64,000 nt of DNA from JAPPHA01 sp963662705 (GTDB taxonomy: Bacteria; Pseudomonadota; Alphaproteobacteria; Rhodobacterales; Rhodobacteraceae). Positions within the stretch are counted from its first letter, which is position 1. Each line of letters begins with the position of its first letter. Shown here one piece after another: positions 8,701 through 17,039 of this stretch. The DNA is taken from positions 5,332,001 through 5,396,000 of the forward strand of contig OY759767.1 in the NCBI GenBank assembly GCA_963662705.2, given 5' to 3'. Position numbers and translations under genes: made by a program. Below the pieces are notes generated by a model. That model was not told where the DNA came from, did not search any database, and saw only the letters and a list, made by a program, of their open reading frames with translations.

Positions 8701-11516
8701 ACCCGCGCCATCAGTGCGTCACAACCGTCCATATGAAACGCCGGGACGCCCGCGTCCCGGGCCGCTTCCTCGAGCACCCGCCAGTCATGGAGCGCCGGAA
8801 CGATCGGCCCCTTCTCCAGGTCCGCCCCGGTCCGCCCGGGCGCCAGCCAGCTCTCGTATCCCGTCTCCTCGAGGGCCGAGGGTGCCCGGCCATGCTCCTG
8901 TTCGAGGCGGTGGACCAGCTGCTCCGTGTCGTCCGTCAGCAGCACGAAACCGTCACGCGCCCGGCTCATCTCCACGTAGAGCATTGCACGGTCGCTCATC
9001 ATGCTCGACGCGTCGAGAACCGCGATGACGTTGTCCTTCGTCATCCCCTGGGCCCGATGGACGGTTGAACTCCATGCATGGTCGATGTGACGGAGATCGT
9101 CGTCGCCTGTCCCGATCGAAAGCCCCCGTCCCGATGCCAGGCGGATGCGGATCCGGCCGCTGCCGATTTTCTCGATGGTCGCCCGTTCGCCGTTGATGAT
9201 CTTCCTCTTCTTCAGGTTGCGGGTGAAGACGATCTCGTCACCTGCCCTGAGCGAGAGGGGGCGGGTCTCGAACACCGAGAGGTTCCGTGACGCGTTCCCG
9301 GAAGGACGAAAACCGCCGTCGGTACCTTTCCTTGTGAGTTCGACACGCTCCCGGCTGCTGCCGGTAACGGTCCAGGCTTCGCCCTCCCGGACGCCGTAGA
9401 CGTCGCGGTTGGCGACGACGACATCACCTGGGCGGTAGCTTTCGGGATCGGCGGCGAGGACACGGGTCAGCCGCCTGTCGACCAGGCGCATGATCTCCAG
9501 GCTACGCCCCCTGAGAACGCCCTCCTCGGCGAGACCGTGACGGAGCACCGCGTTGATCCCCTCCCGCAGTTCGTGGGTCGGCGCCAGGATCGCGGTCCCC
9601 TCCCGCGCTTCCGGCGGCAGCGCCAGCCACAGCCTTGCTGCCGTTTCCGCCAGTGCGTCAGCGGGAAGCTCCCTGACATCGCCCCCGAGGCTGGCGAGGG
9701 CAAGGTCCGGGTCCCCGGCGACCATGTGGGCGACCGCTGCCTTGAGATCTACCGAGCGCTGCCTGAGGATGTCGTCCATCCGCGCGGTCTCCATTCCGGC
9801 CCGTTGCAGCAGCCGGAACGGCTGTCCCGCCTCGACGGATTTCAGCTGCATGGTGTCGCCGACGAGGACGAGGCGCCCGAGATTCAGCGCGTCGGCGATC
9901 CTCATGAGCGACTGCATCTGCACAGTGCCAATCATGGAGGATTCGTCGACGACCATGACGGCGCCCGCAAACTGTTCCCGCGCCCGGCTAAGCTCGGCTT
10001 CCGACGCCGTTCCCTCCGCGATCGCTCCGTAGCGGGCCAGCAGCCATTGCAGGGTGGTGGTTCCGATCCCGATCCCGACCTCCAGCACCCGGGCCGCTGC
10101 CGAAGACGGCGCCAGTCCGAACACCGGCCGGTCGCCCGCGAGCCGGACGATCTCGTTCAGCATCCGGGTCTTGCCGGTGCCGGCGAAGCCCTGCACGCCG
10201 ATGACGGAATCCCCGGACAGCATGATCCGGCCAACGGCGTCCTTCTGCCCCTCGGTGAGCGACGTTGCATCGAGATGCCTGGCGACCGTCGCGGGGTCGG
10301 CCAGGACCTTCGCCCGGCCACGGCCTTTCCGCATCCGGGCGATGATTTCCTTCTCGGCCCGGAGCGTCCGCCGCGTGGTGAAGTCCCCGGTCCTGGTCCT
10401 GACCAGGTGGCCGTCCTTCTCCAGGCGTCCGATCGCCGCTCTCAGCTCAACATGCGAATGACGTCCCGGATCACGGCCCAATGCTGCCGCCAGCAGGTCG
10501 GAGGGCCGGAACACGCAGTCACGCTCTTCCAGGTGGTACAGGGCCTGCCAGGCCGCCTCGAGCGGCGAGAAGCGCGGCGGCGGCCGCGTCAGCTTCCGCT
10601 CCTTCCGGTCGAGCCGTACGGCGCCGGGATCACGCGTGATCCCGAGCGCCTCCGCCTTCCGCTGCCACATCTCCGAGAGCACCTCCCGGCCGGGTTCGTC
10701 CTTCTTCTTCCGCGTGGCCAGCGCCGCCCTTCCGGCATTCTCAGCCGTGTAGTCGATGCCCTCCGTCTCCATGTAGCGGAGGATGTCCTGCCGTCGGGTC
10801 GAGAAGGCGTCGAGGAAGGCGTGCGAATACCCGGCAAGCTCGAACCCCGGCAAGCCGCCCACCGTCGTCGGCGTCAGCACGTAGCCGAGTTCCGTCAATT
10901 CCCGCGCGAGCTCGTTCCGGTACCAGGCGCCGATCAGCCTGCGGTTGCGATTGAGCAGCGTCGGCTCGACGCTCCGCCACGCCCCGTCCTTGTTCCTCGT
11001 CATGTTGGCGATCACCGCGTGGGTGTGAAGCTGGGGATCGTTGTTGCGGCTCGCCACGTGGCGGAAGGTGGCCGCGATCATGCCGTCGGCAGCTTCCCGC
11101 GGTCTTCGCCCGGTCGCGGGATCGTAGCCCCGCGTCTGGAGGAACTCCGCCTCCACCCAGTCGAGCGTCGCGCGGACTGCCTTGTCATGGGCGCGCATCA
11201 CCCTTTTGTCGCCCTGAAGCAGCGCCTCCAGCGAGACCGACTTCGGCGCGGAGAAGGTCATGTCCCATCCCGGGCGGTGCTGGTGCTCGCCCGCGACCAC
11301 CCGTCCGAGCCGGATGTCCGTTCCCGGCACATGGCCGGACAGGATGGAGATGAACTTCCGCTTGCCCACGCGCTGCGGCAGACCGAGGGCTTCGGCTCCG
11401 CGCCCGTGCCAGCGGTTGGCCGTCCGGTGGGAGGAATCGTTCCGGGCGAGGTACTCGTGAAGGAAGTAGCCGAAGGTCTGCTCGGCGCTGACCAGTTGCC
11501 GGGGACCGGAAAGCAT
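5751..11516 (-). CDS. MobF-family conjugative relaxase with SF1 helicase (TraI/TrwC/TraA-like)
   Basis: This 1921-residue protein would nick one strand at oriT, stay bound through a tyrosine, and unwind DNA for transfer. The N-terminal 300 residues are a TrwC-type relaxase with WHGRGAEALGL at 36-46 and the metal-binding set RHVASRNNDPQLHTHAVI at 152-169 (His153, His164, His166). Candidate catalytic tyrosines lie near residues 17-22 (YFLHEY). An SF1 helicase follows: Walker A GFAGTGKT near 440, Walker B VVDESSM near 520, and STVHRAQGMTKDNV near 810. The C-terminal 1000 residues contain five diverged copies of a unit with pattern W-x(4)-A-x(3)-H-x(4)-PG-x(4)-L-x-x-R, near 908, 1186, 1462, 1596 and 1748. 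It follows the membrane coiled-coil gene by 40 bases. No VirD4-type coupling gene is nearby. Confidence 0.93.
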   Translation of the reverse strand: MLSGPRQLVSAEQTFGYFLHEYLARNDSSHRTANRWHGRGAEALGLPQRVGKRKFISILSGHVPGTDIRLGRVVAGEHQHRPGWDMTFSAPKSVSLEALLQGDKRVMRAHDKAVRATLDWVEAEFLQTRGYDPATGRRPREAADGMIAATFRHVASRNNDPQLHTHAVIANMTRNKDGAWRSVEPTLLNRNRRLIGAWYRNELARELTELGYVLTPTTVGGLPGFELAGYSHAFLDAFSTRRQDILRYMETEGIDYTAENAGRAALATRKKKDEPGREVLSEMWQRKAEALGITRDPGAVRLDRKERKLTRPPPRFSPLEAAWQALYHLEERDCVFRPSDLLAAALGRDPGRHSHVELRAAIGRLEKDGHLVRTRTGDFTTRRTLRAEKEIIARMRKGRGRAKVLADPATVARHLDATSLTEGQKDAVGRIMLSGDSVIGVQGFAGTGKTRMLNEIVRLAGDRPVFGLAPSSAAARVLEVGIGIGTTTLQWLLARYGAIAEGTASEAELSRAREQFAGAVMVVDESSMIGTVQMQSLMRIADALNLGRLVLVGDTMQLKSVEAGQPFRLLQRAGMETARMDDILRQRSVDLKAAVAHMVAGDPDLALASLGGDVRELPADALAETAARLWLALPPEAREGTAILAPTHELREGINAVLRHGLAEEGVLRGRSLEIMRLVDRRLTRVLAADPESYRPGDVVVANRDVYGVREGEAWTVTGSSRERVELTRKGTDGGFRPSGNASRNLSVFETRPLSLRAGDEIVFTRNLKKRKIINGERATIEKIGSGRIRIRLASGRGLSIGTGDDDLRHIDHAWSSTVHRAQGMTKDNVIAVLDASSMMSDRAMLYVEMSRARDGFVLLTDDTEQLVHRLEQEHGRAPSALEETGYESWLAPGRTGADLEKGPIVPALHDWRVLEEAARDAGVPAFHMDGCDALMARVRRRAERDPDMPDELKRVLADHEPFVRDRKRVTNWAGRMEMAIGERTRLLAISESTNTGLQEMDGHGRWRRDAERVLAEGKELLDDVTRYGFHLAKAGQPRKRMFELERARRIDDRAAELLVAWQERGRRLDDALAYDVSKLTGDAQKGEIPPELAVALGEYESRWEAEHVSERYLASLSALTGERQAFLAETDEPIAAHPGYAGWRSRIETALDRAPEVSVGEFRDAVTKRTDEVRSLVRLDSDVARLHERWQRHAKEAERRGLHPFARVGAEKLIAEISGIPAAALPRSMNRLAAGFGQFLEDGSRVWQLVDVTDYLAERRADLLEHALVARLPLSEVRGHDAWTLEAERLTEDGRAVLSDPGRFGPHMGDADRKEFGTEVAILERALDIDRRAAQLLRDLGDGQPDDSLVDRIRRMEAEVRTGEMPPALAKILRDHEEQKRAEAARKSRAFLEQRLEERQRMLAESAEPISGTEEYRDWQQRVEAALAGFEEVEPDAGDSRLAREVRSVFDRDEMAARAWADWRAHEAAAKREDRHPMFMPGHDRLIERIEGLGPDRPAVLAQALSGSRVLERSIDRLHIVREDLQRLAGTDAENEHGDDAVRLTVGEARHLLADEGVERAFLRHHPEIRREVARACDGVDEKLNARERVRTMPGDWQALRAEAAKAGLHPYLMPGYGPLMERIRKHRGRLPEELARAKREHPVFEKANRRAERLAETICSCRDRRQELLERAAGKLDHGEPFLNIGRRHRNWTRQAARAIEAGKELRESTEPPLLHPDRMADVGAALERIRKAAVLDGLPPRMVQDWEAFTDRAAEAGGHRFFVPGYEDLCDRMDEFSPGNAATGMFMSREASTCREMRNRQDALNREERTGAKLRQEREDGGPDFVGSVHYRTWRDNAEYWVKTAGTTLEKSPDLEPFLVRDPALKESLERNIRSLSERLEIDTPAWNEIEERRAQKIMQEMELRKAREKDLGYDIGW

Positions 11517-11556
11517 CAGGCAGCGCCGGGTTCGGTTGGCGTTTCGGCGGAAACGG

Positions 11557-12546
11557 TCAGGGCAGCCACCCGGTCAGGAACCTGATCCAGCCGATACCGT
11601 CGATCACGAACCGGGCCCAGGCCAGGAGGGTTTCCACCGGATGCCAGGTCGCCTCGATCCAGGCGGTAACGATGACCAGGGCGGCCACGGCAAGGAGCCT
11701 CCGCAACCAGCGCCGGCGAGGGCCGTCGCGATGCGTGCGCCGGAATTCGGCGATCGCACGTTCCCGGTCTGCCCGCGGAAGCGCCTGCTCCAGGACGAAA
11801 AGGCCGATACCGATTCTGCTGTGCAGGTCGCCGAGAACGCCGACGGCCCGCTCCATCGCATCGGGGTCGGCCGGGTCCGGAACCGCAAGGGCGGGAACCG
11901 GCGGGGGAATCTCCTTGTCTTGTCTGGAAATGCCTCTCGGCGTGGAAACGTCGGGATCGGCGGAACTGATTTTGGTCCTGATACCGTCCAGATTCCTGCC
12001 AACCTCATCCATCCTGACTGTCAACATCTCTCCGAGAAGCCGGACCTGGTCTGTGACGTCGCCGTCGTGCCCGTCCCCTCCGGGCTCCCGGCTGTTCAAT
12101 GCCCGGGCAAGTTCACCAATCCTCTCCTCCAGCCGGGCCACGTCCTGCCGGAACGGCGCCATGGCCTCCGCCGCGTCCGTCATCTTCCCGTCAATCGCGT
12201 CGAACCGGGACACGACCCCGGACAACGCGGCGGTCGCTTCAGACAGTTGGCGGGACAGGTCGCCGGAGTGCTGGACGATTTCGTCGATGGCCGGAGCAAT
12301 CCGCTCCAGCACCGCCAATGATTCCCGAAGGGCTTCTTCCAACGCCGCGGTTCGCTCGAGGAGGCCGTCGACCCGCTGAATATTCTCCCGGAGCAGCGCA
12401 CCGTCGGCCTGGCCCGAAGGGGTATTTCCCTTGCCGGAAGGTGCGGCAGGTTTCCGGGAAGCGCCGGGCCTGCTGACGCGGCCGAGCAGAAGGTCGCGGT
12501 CGGAATTCCGGCTCACACCTTTCCCGTCCGAATTCCGATCAGCCAT
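11557..12546 (-). CDS. Coiled-coil protein with C-terminal membrane anchor, relaxase operon
   Basis: I do not recognise a named family. From the ATG at 12546 the product has 329 residues. The first 60 are polar and disordered, and residues of about 65-190 form long amphipathic helices (LLRENIQRVDGLLERTAALE and similar heptads) suggesting a coiled coil. A Pro-rich linker follows, then a basic stretch (GPRRRWLRRLL) and one hydrophobic segment (LAVAALVIVTAWIEA) near the C-terminus that could be a transmembrane anchor. An upstream in-frame start at 12633 is possible but would run close to the palindrome. It precedes the relaxase by 40 bases in the same direction. A plausible but unproven role is anchoring the relaxosome or oligomerising at the membrane. 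Confidence 0.7.
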   Translation of the reverse strand: MADRNSDGKGVSRNSDRDLLLGRVSRPGASRKPAAPSGKGNTPSGQADGALLRENIQRVDGLLERTAALEEALRESLAVLERIAPAIDEIVQHSGDLSRQLSEATAALSGVVSRFDAIDGKMTDAAEAMAPFRQDVARLEERIGELARALNSREPGGDGHDGDVTDQVRLLGEMLTVRMDEVGRNLDGIRTKISSADPDVSTPRGISRQDKEIPPPVPALAVPDPADPDAMERAVGVLGDLHSRIGIGLFVLEQALPRADRERAIAEFRRTHRDGPRRRWLRRLLAVAALVIVTAWIEATWHPVETLLAWARFVIDGIGWIRFLTGWLP

Positions 12547-12643
12547 GGTCGGCTTCATATACCCCAACGGTCCTGAGGGAAACGGGAAGATCGTTCGTCG
12601 TTCGTTTGGAAAGTTCGACATACTTGTTTTCAAAGGACTTGAT

Positions 12644-12670
12644 ATTAACTACCATATTATGGTAGTTAAT
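12644..12670. promoter_or_regulatory. 27-base perfect palindrome between divergent genes
   Basis: The arms ATTAACTACCATA (12644-12656) and TATGGTAGTTAAT (12658-12670) are exact reverse complements around one base. The site lies between the divergent coiled-coil/relaxase operon and the DNA methyltransferase gene, 25 bases before the latter's start. Its size and position suggest an operator for a dimeric or tetrameric regulator controlling both directions. A self-regulating methyltransferase or one of the ribbon-helix-helix proteins could bind it. Confidence 0.65.
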
Positions 12671-12695
12671 TCCACGATCGCATTTCAGGAGCAAT

Positions 12696-15401
12696 TTGGA
12701 ACAAATGGCCAACGCGCAGTCTTACAAAAATGTCTATTTCAGGGACTATCCGGAAACTGCGTCAAGGCGGTCAAGCCTGACTCTCGCCTTCGGCAAGAGC
12801 GACAATGACGTCTTCGAGGCGGTTCGCCATCTTTCCAGCGCCACGTTGCGAAATGCGCTGGGTTACGAAAGCTATTTGTCGCTTCAGAAGGACGCTCAGG
12901 CAGAAAACAGGTCTCTCAATGCATTCTGCCTATCGATTTTTCGCGGTCACCTCGAAGCCAACAGAAATTCCGGTATTGCTTGGCTGCCGGGCTTTGAGGC
13001 GGAAAGCCCGATAGCCTTCAGTCCGATCCAAGCGACGTTCGTTGGCGGTCGTCATGAGCCGTTACATGAATGGTATCCTTGGCTTGAGGGCTATTCCCCG
13101 GCATTCGTCGAGGCGGTCATCGGCAGTTACTGCCCGGACGCGAAATGCATTTTCGATCCGTTCGGAGGCACGGGTACTACGCCTCTAACTGCGTCCCGTC
13201 TCTCGAAGAAGGCTTATTTCAGCGAAATCAATCCGGTTCTACAGTTCTTGATCGCTTCGAAAGTGACCGCTCTTCAAATGCGCGATACAGAACGTTGTAA
13301 AACCGTAGACGAGTTAATGGCGCTCGCAGACAGCTTAGATGATCGAATCGATGCGTCACTGCAGGATACGCAATTGCGAAAGTCCTACGGCGACATATTC
13401 GGAAAAAGTGTGTTTTTTGAAGAAAATGCATTTGCCGAAGTCTTGCGTTGCCGGACGTTGATCGACGACATTGGATGCGTCAGTCCGCTCACGGCTCAAT
13501 TCCTTACTATTGCGACCTTGCGTGCATTGATCCCAGCTTCGCGGTTAATTCGTCGGGGGGATCTACGGTTCAAGACCAAAGAGGAGGAAGCACGTGGAGA
13601 CATCAAGTTTCGCGAGGAAATTCGCGACGCGCTACGCATGATGTCCCGCGACATCAAGAGTCTCTCAGTGATTAATCATGCGCCGATTCTGCTCCTGGAG
13701 AATGCCAAGAATCTTAACCGGGTCCCTGCGTTGTCAGTCGATGCGGTTATCACGAGTCCACCTTACCTTAACGGCACAAATTATTTCAGGAACACAAAAG
13801 TCGAACTTTGGTTCTTGCGCTGTTTAAAGCGACGGTCAGAACTGGCGAGATTTCGTTTCGGCTCAATGACTGTAGGCATCAATGACGTGACTATGAACAA
13901 ACCTATCGGTGAATTGCCGCCGGACGCTGCACCAATCGTAAAGGCTCTCGAAGCCGTCGCCTACGACGTGCGAATACCGCGCATGGTTGCGTGTTTTGCA
14001 TCAGAAATGCACGCTTTTCTGAAGGCACTGGCAATGCATACCCGAAAAGACGGTACGATTGTCATCGATATCGGCGACTCGGCTTATGCGGGAATACATG
14101 TCCCCACGGACAAGTTTATTTCACAATCGCTGGATGCTGCTGGCTTTGAACTCAAAAACGAACACATATTGCGCCAGCGGTATTCGCGGAGTCAGATGAA
14201 GCTGACACAGAAGTTGCTAGTATTTGGATCGAAAATCGGAAGGCGATCAAGAATCCGTCCTGTGGCGAAAAAGACAAATGGTTGGTGGCCGGCTTGGGCA
14301 AACTTCAAGAAACGGTTACCCCACCAGAAAGATGAGTTTGCCAAACGTAACTGGGGACATCCGCTTCACTCGCTTTGTTCGTACCAAGGTAAGATGAAAC
14401 CGTCTTTGGCGGCACATCTTGTAAAGACTTTCACAAAGCCCGGAGATCGAATTCTCGACCCATTCTCAGGCGTTGGCACAATTCCATTCGAGGCAGGTAT
14501 GCACGGCGTTGAAAGCTGGGCATTTGATATCAGCCCGCCAGCCGTTCACATTTCAGCCGGAAAAATCGGGAAATTCAATTCCGCTGAATGTGCGAAGGAA
14601 TTTGAACGGGTTGAAGACTATCTAAGGGATAACGAAGTGTGGGCGGAGGAACGAAAGTCTGCAGAGACGATCGGGTTCAACGGCTCAATTGCAACTTATT
14701 TTCACGAGAAAACACTAAACGAAATCCTACTTACTCGAAGGTACTTTCTCGAAAATCCTCCCACGACCCCATCACAGTCGCTCGTATTTTCCTGCTTACT
14801 CCATATCCTTCACGGCAATCGTCCTTATGCTCTCAGTCGACGGTCACATCCGATTACACCGTTTGCGCCGACCGGAAGTAGCGAATACCGGCCGCTAATT
14901 CCGCGACTTCACAAGAAGTTGATGCGTAGTTTGGCAACGCCCTTGCCTGACAATTTCGCACATGGAAGGTCGATTTTTCAGGATGCTACTGAATGGTGGC
15001 CAGCTGAAATTGACGAAATTGACGCTGTAATTTCTTCGCCGCCATTTTTCGATAGCACACGATTCCATTTGGGGAACTGGATGCGATTATGGTTCTGCGG
15101 ATGGGAGGCGGATGACTTTCGGAAACGTCCGTTAGCCTTCGTTGATGAACGTCAGAAGCGCAGCTTCACAGTTTACTATCCGATTCTGCGTCAATGTCGG
15201 GAGAGACTGAAATCAGATGGCGTGGCAGTGTTTCATTTGGGAGCAAGCAAAAAGTGCGATATGGCGAAAGAGTTGGCCAAGATTGCGAAATCATGGTTCC
15301 GCGTAGTCGACACTTATACCGAATGTGTGACCCATTGCGAGAGTCACGGCATTCGCGATAAGGGAACTGTGGTGAGCCATCAGTATCTAGTGCTTCAATA
15401 G
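12696..15401 (+). CDS. Tandem-domain N4/N6 DNA methyltransferase (type II modification)
   Basis: A 901-residue protein with two complete amino-methyltransferase cores. The first has the SAM-binding motif DPFGGTGTT at 154-162 and catalytic TSPPYLNGTNY at 353-363. The second has DPFSGVGT at 588-595 and SSPPFFDSTRFH at 780-791. SPPY/F catalytic tetrads with DPF-type motif I indicate transfer to an exocyclic amino group of adenine or cytosine. Two fused domains usually modify the two strands of an asymmetric site, as in M.FokI. The listed start is TTG 12696, four bases after AGGAG; ATG 12705 is an alternative. The convergent HNH gene ends seven bases away and is the likely cognate nuclease. Base composition is visibly more AT-rich than the relaxase, suggesting separate acquisition. 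Confidence 0.88.
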   Translation: MEQMANAQSYKNVYFRDYPETASRRSSLTLAFGKSDNDVFEAVRHLSSATLRNALGYESYLSLQKDAQAENRSLNAFCLSIFRGHLEANRNSGIAWLPGFEAESPIAFSPIQATFVGGRHEPLHEWYPWLEGYSPAFVEAVIGSYCPDAKCIFDPFGGTGTTPLTASRLSKKAYFSEINPVLQFLIASKVTALQMRDTERCKTVDELMALADSLDDRIDASLQDTQLRKSYGDIFGKSVFFEENAFAEVLRCRTLIDDIGCVSPLTAQFLTIATLRALIPASRLIRRGDLRFKTKEEEARGDIKFREEIRDALRMMSRDIKSLSVINHAPILLLENAKNLNRVPALSVDAVITSPPYLNGTNYFRNTKVELWFLRCLKRRSELARFRFGSMTVGINDVTMNKPIGELPPDAAPIVKALEAVAYDVRIPRMVACFASEMHAFLKALAMHTRKDGTIVIDIGDSAYAGIHVPTDKFISQSLDAAGFELKNEHILRQRYSRSQMKLTQKLLVFGSKIGRRSRIRPVAKKTNGWWPAWANFKKRLPHQKDEFAKRNWGHPLHSLCSYQGKMKPSLAAHLVKTFTKPGDRILDPFSGVGTIPFEAGMHGVESWAFDISPPAVHISAGKIGKFNSAECAKEFERVEDYLRDNEVWAEERKSAETIGFNGSIATYFHEKTLNEILLTRRYFLENPPTTPSQSLVFSCLLHILHGNRPYALSRRSHPITPFAPTGSSEYRPLIPRLHKKLMRSLATPLPDNFAHGRSIFQDATEWWPAEIDEIDAVISSPPFFDSTRFHLGNWMRLWFCGWEADDFRKRPLAFVDERQKRSFTVYYPILRQCRERLKSDGVAVFHLGASKKCDMAKELAKIAKSWFRVVDTYTECVTHCESHGIRDKGTVVSHQYLVLQ

Positions 15402-15407
15402 AAGTGT

Positions 15408-16415
15408 TTAGGAGCACAATTGTTTATCTGCTTTGTTGGTCCAAGATCTCGATAAGGTCTGTGTTACGCTGAACATGTCAAAACCAGTGTCTTTCAATAT
15501 TCGGTTTCGGATTGTGAGCATCTCATCCATGTAGGCGGCATATTTTTCAAGCAACTTGTCCACGAATTCAGGATCATGCAGACGCATGATTGCCTCTGGA
15601 TTGAAGTGTGGATCACCAGACATTGTGTCATAAGAGATGCCTGTAAGTGGCACAAGACGCTTGATTTCCTGCTCGGTGTAGAATTCCGAAGGCCATTTTT
15701 CGGCCTTCTCGCCATTGTGGCGCTGGCAAAGCAGTGTAGCATTATGGGTTGTGAGCGGCCACAGGAATTTCGCAGGTAAGGTATGATCAAGGTTTCCGCC
15801 TCGTTTAACTGACTTGCCTTGTATATCTTGGCTTAAGTCTTGACCGCATTTAAAGCATTTGTACGAAAATCGTTCATAAATTTTTTTACTGTCGATCTTC
15901 TCACCACAAGTGAGTTCCATGTACAAACGCCTTTTTTGTGAGGCCTCACGGTGTTGGTCAGTTGTACGTGTCGGGTTCTTTAACTCGTTGTAAACTGCTT
16001 TGCACAAGCGACACTCACCCTGACGCTTAGATTTTCGTGCCGAATGTTTGTCAAAGCAATTGAGAGGTTTAAGCGTACAACAGATAATGCAGTACTTGAA
16101 TTCTCTTGCTTCATCGACATAGTCATCATGCAATAATGAAAACTCCCCTTCATCGATTACAGTGTTTTCGCCTGTGTTTAGCAATTTGTAGTCGAAAAAC
16201 TTGGTTTCCTCGCCAAACTCGTGAAGATGGCCGCATTCAGGGCATGGGATTTCGAAAAACTCACTGATGTTATCCTTGCGAACAAAAATAAACTCCTTGC
16301 AACTTGGCTGCAGGCATTGAAAACCCTTGAACACAACGTCACCCATGCCTTTGACATGATCTGGACGTTTCTGGCCCGACTTCTCTACTCTCGTATATGC
16401 CTTACGTCTTACCAT
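15408..16415 (-). CDS. HNH-family nuclease with zinc ribbons, likely cognate restriction enzyme
   Basis: A 335-residue protein that would cut unmodified DNA. The N-terminal part has CxxxxC/CxxC ribbons (CLQPSCKEF and PCPECGHLH), and a second Cys cluster (CIICCTLKPLNCF, CRLC) follows at about 107-140. The HNH core is at about 190-240: YKCFKCGQDL, then NLDHTLPAKF with the catalytic His, then NATLLCQRHNGEKAEKW. The order CxxC - DH - N - LC..HN..K is the typical zinc-stabilised beta-beta-alpha-metal fold. It lies tail to tail with the tandem methyltransferase, which supports a type II restriction-modification pair. The recognition site cannot be read from sequence. Coding is strongly AT-rich compared with most of the window. 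Confidence 0.82.
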   Translation of the reverse strand: MVRRKAYTRVEKSGQKRPDHVKGMGDVVFKGFQCLQPSCKEFIFVRKDNISEFFEIPCPECGHLHEFGEETKFFDYKLLNTGENTVIDEGEFSLLHDDYVDEAREFKYCIICCTLKPLNCFDKHSARKSKRQGECRLCKAVYNELKNPTRTTDQHREASQKRRLYMELTCGEKIDSKKIYERFSYKCFKCGQDLSQDIQGKSVKRGGNLDHTLPAKFLWPLTTHNATLLCQRHNGEKAEKWPSEFYTEQEIKRLVPLTGISYDTMSGDPHFNPEAIMRLHDPEFVDKLLEKYAAYMDEMLTIRNRILKDTGFDMFSVTQTLSRSWTNKADKQLCS

Positions 16416-16689
16416 GAACTTTGCTCCGACGCTTACAAAGATTCCGTTAACACTGCATTATACGGTTTCCCTATGCTCCATTTTCTTCGGATACCAGCCA
16501 TTTGCATGGAGGCATTTTGTTGGCACTTAGCGAGCATCACACGGCACTTACTCCGCACCGCAGAGTTAGGCTTGACACCTGTCAGCAGTGGGAGAGGGGT
16601 TGTTTGTCATCACTTGTTACAGAGTGATGGTCAAGTCCCGAAATTGCTGCGCGAGCTGACCCATAAATTCGAACCCAACAGTTAACGTT

Positions 16690-16960
16690 GTGGGCACGCT
16701 TGTTGAAGAAACTTCTGTGCGAGGCCTGCCACAGGATCAACAAAGGCGAAACCAAGGCCCTGGAAGAAGCCGAATACCTCGCCATGTCACATTGAACGGC
16801 ATAGTGTGGCAGAGCGCGACTTCTGTATGGCCAAGGTCAAGCAGAAGGTCTCCGGCTGCTTCCGAACCGCCGCGTTCGTTCACGCCTATTGCCTGAAATC
16901 GAGCTACCTCCAGACCATGGTATTCAATGACCCGGTGAGAATTACCCGGGGCCTTGAGAT
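16690..16960 (+). pseudogene. IS66-type transposase C-terminal remnant
   Basis: Between 16806 and 16920 the plus strand reads MAERDFCMAKVKQKVSGCFR then TAAFVHAYCLKSSYLQTM. This is close to the IS66 transposase end (AEQDLRMMKVKQKISGGFRS...ATIRSYLST). Upstream sequence (KKLLCEACHRINKGETKALE) may be an earlier part of the same gene in another frame. No start, no complete DDE domain and no inverted repeats were found, so this is a short dead fragment. The whole stretch 16416-17039 has no intact gene. Confidence 0.6.
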
Positions 16961-17039
16961 TGTTGGAGCGAGCGCCATGCGCGGATCGTCATCGGTAAGG
17001 GGTCGGGTGTCCCAGCTTGTCCGCCGCGCAATGCGCGAA

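Noticed and set aside
9537..11585. Long plus-strand open frame of 682 codons opposite the relaxase
   Set aside because: It is Pro/Arg/Gly-rich with no family features and is the antisense of the relaxase and helicase coding region, a usual effect of GC-rich DNA.
16660..16700. tRNA-like T-arm string TTCGAACCC
   Set aside because: No matching acceptor stem or anticodon arm could be built around it.
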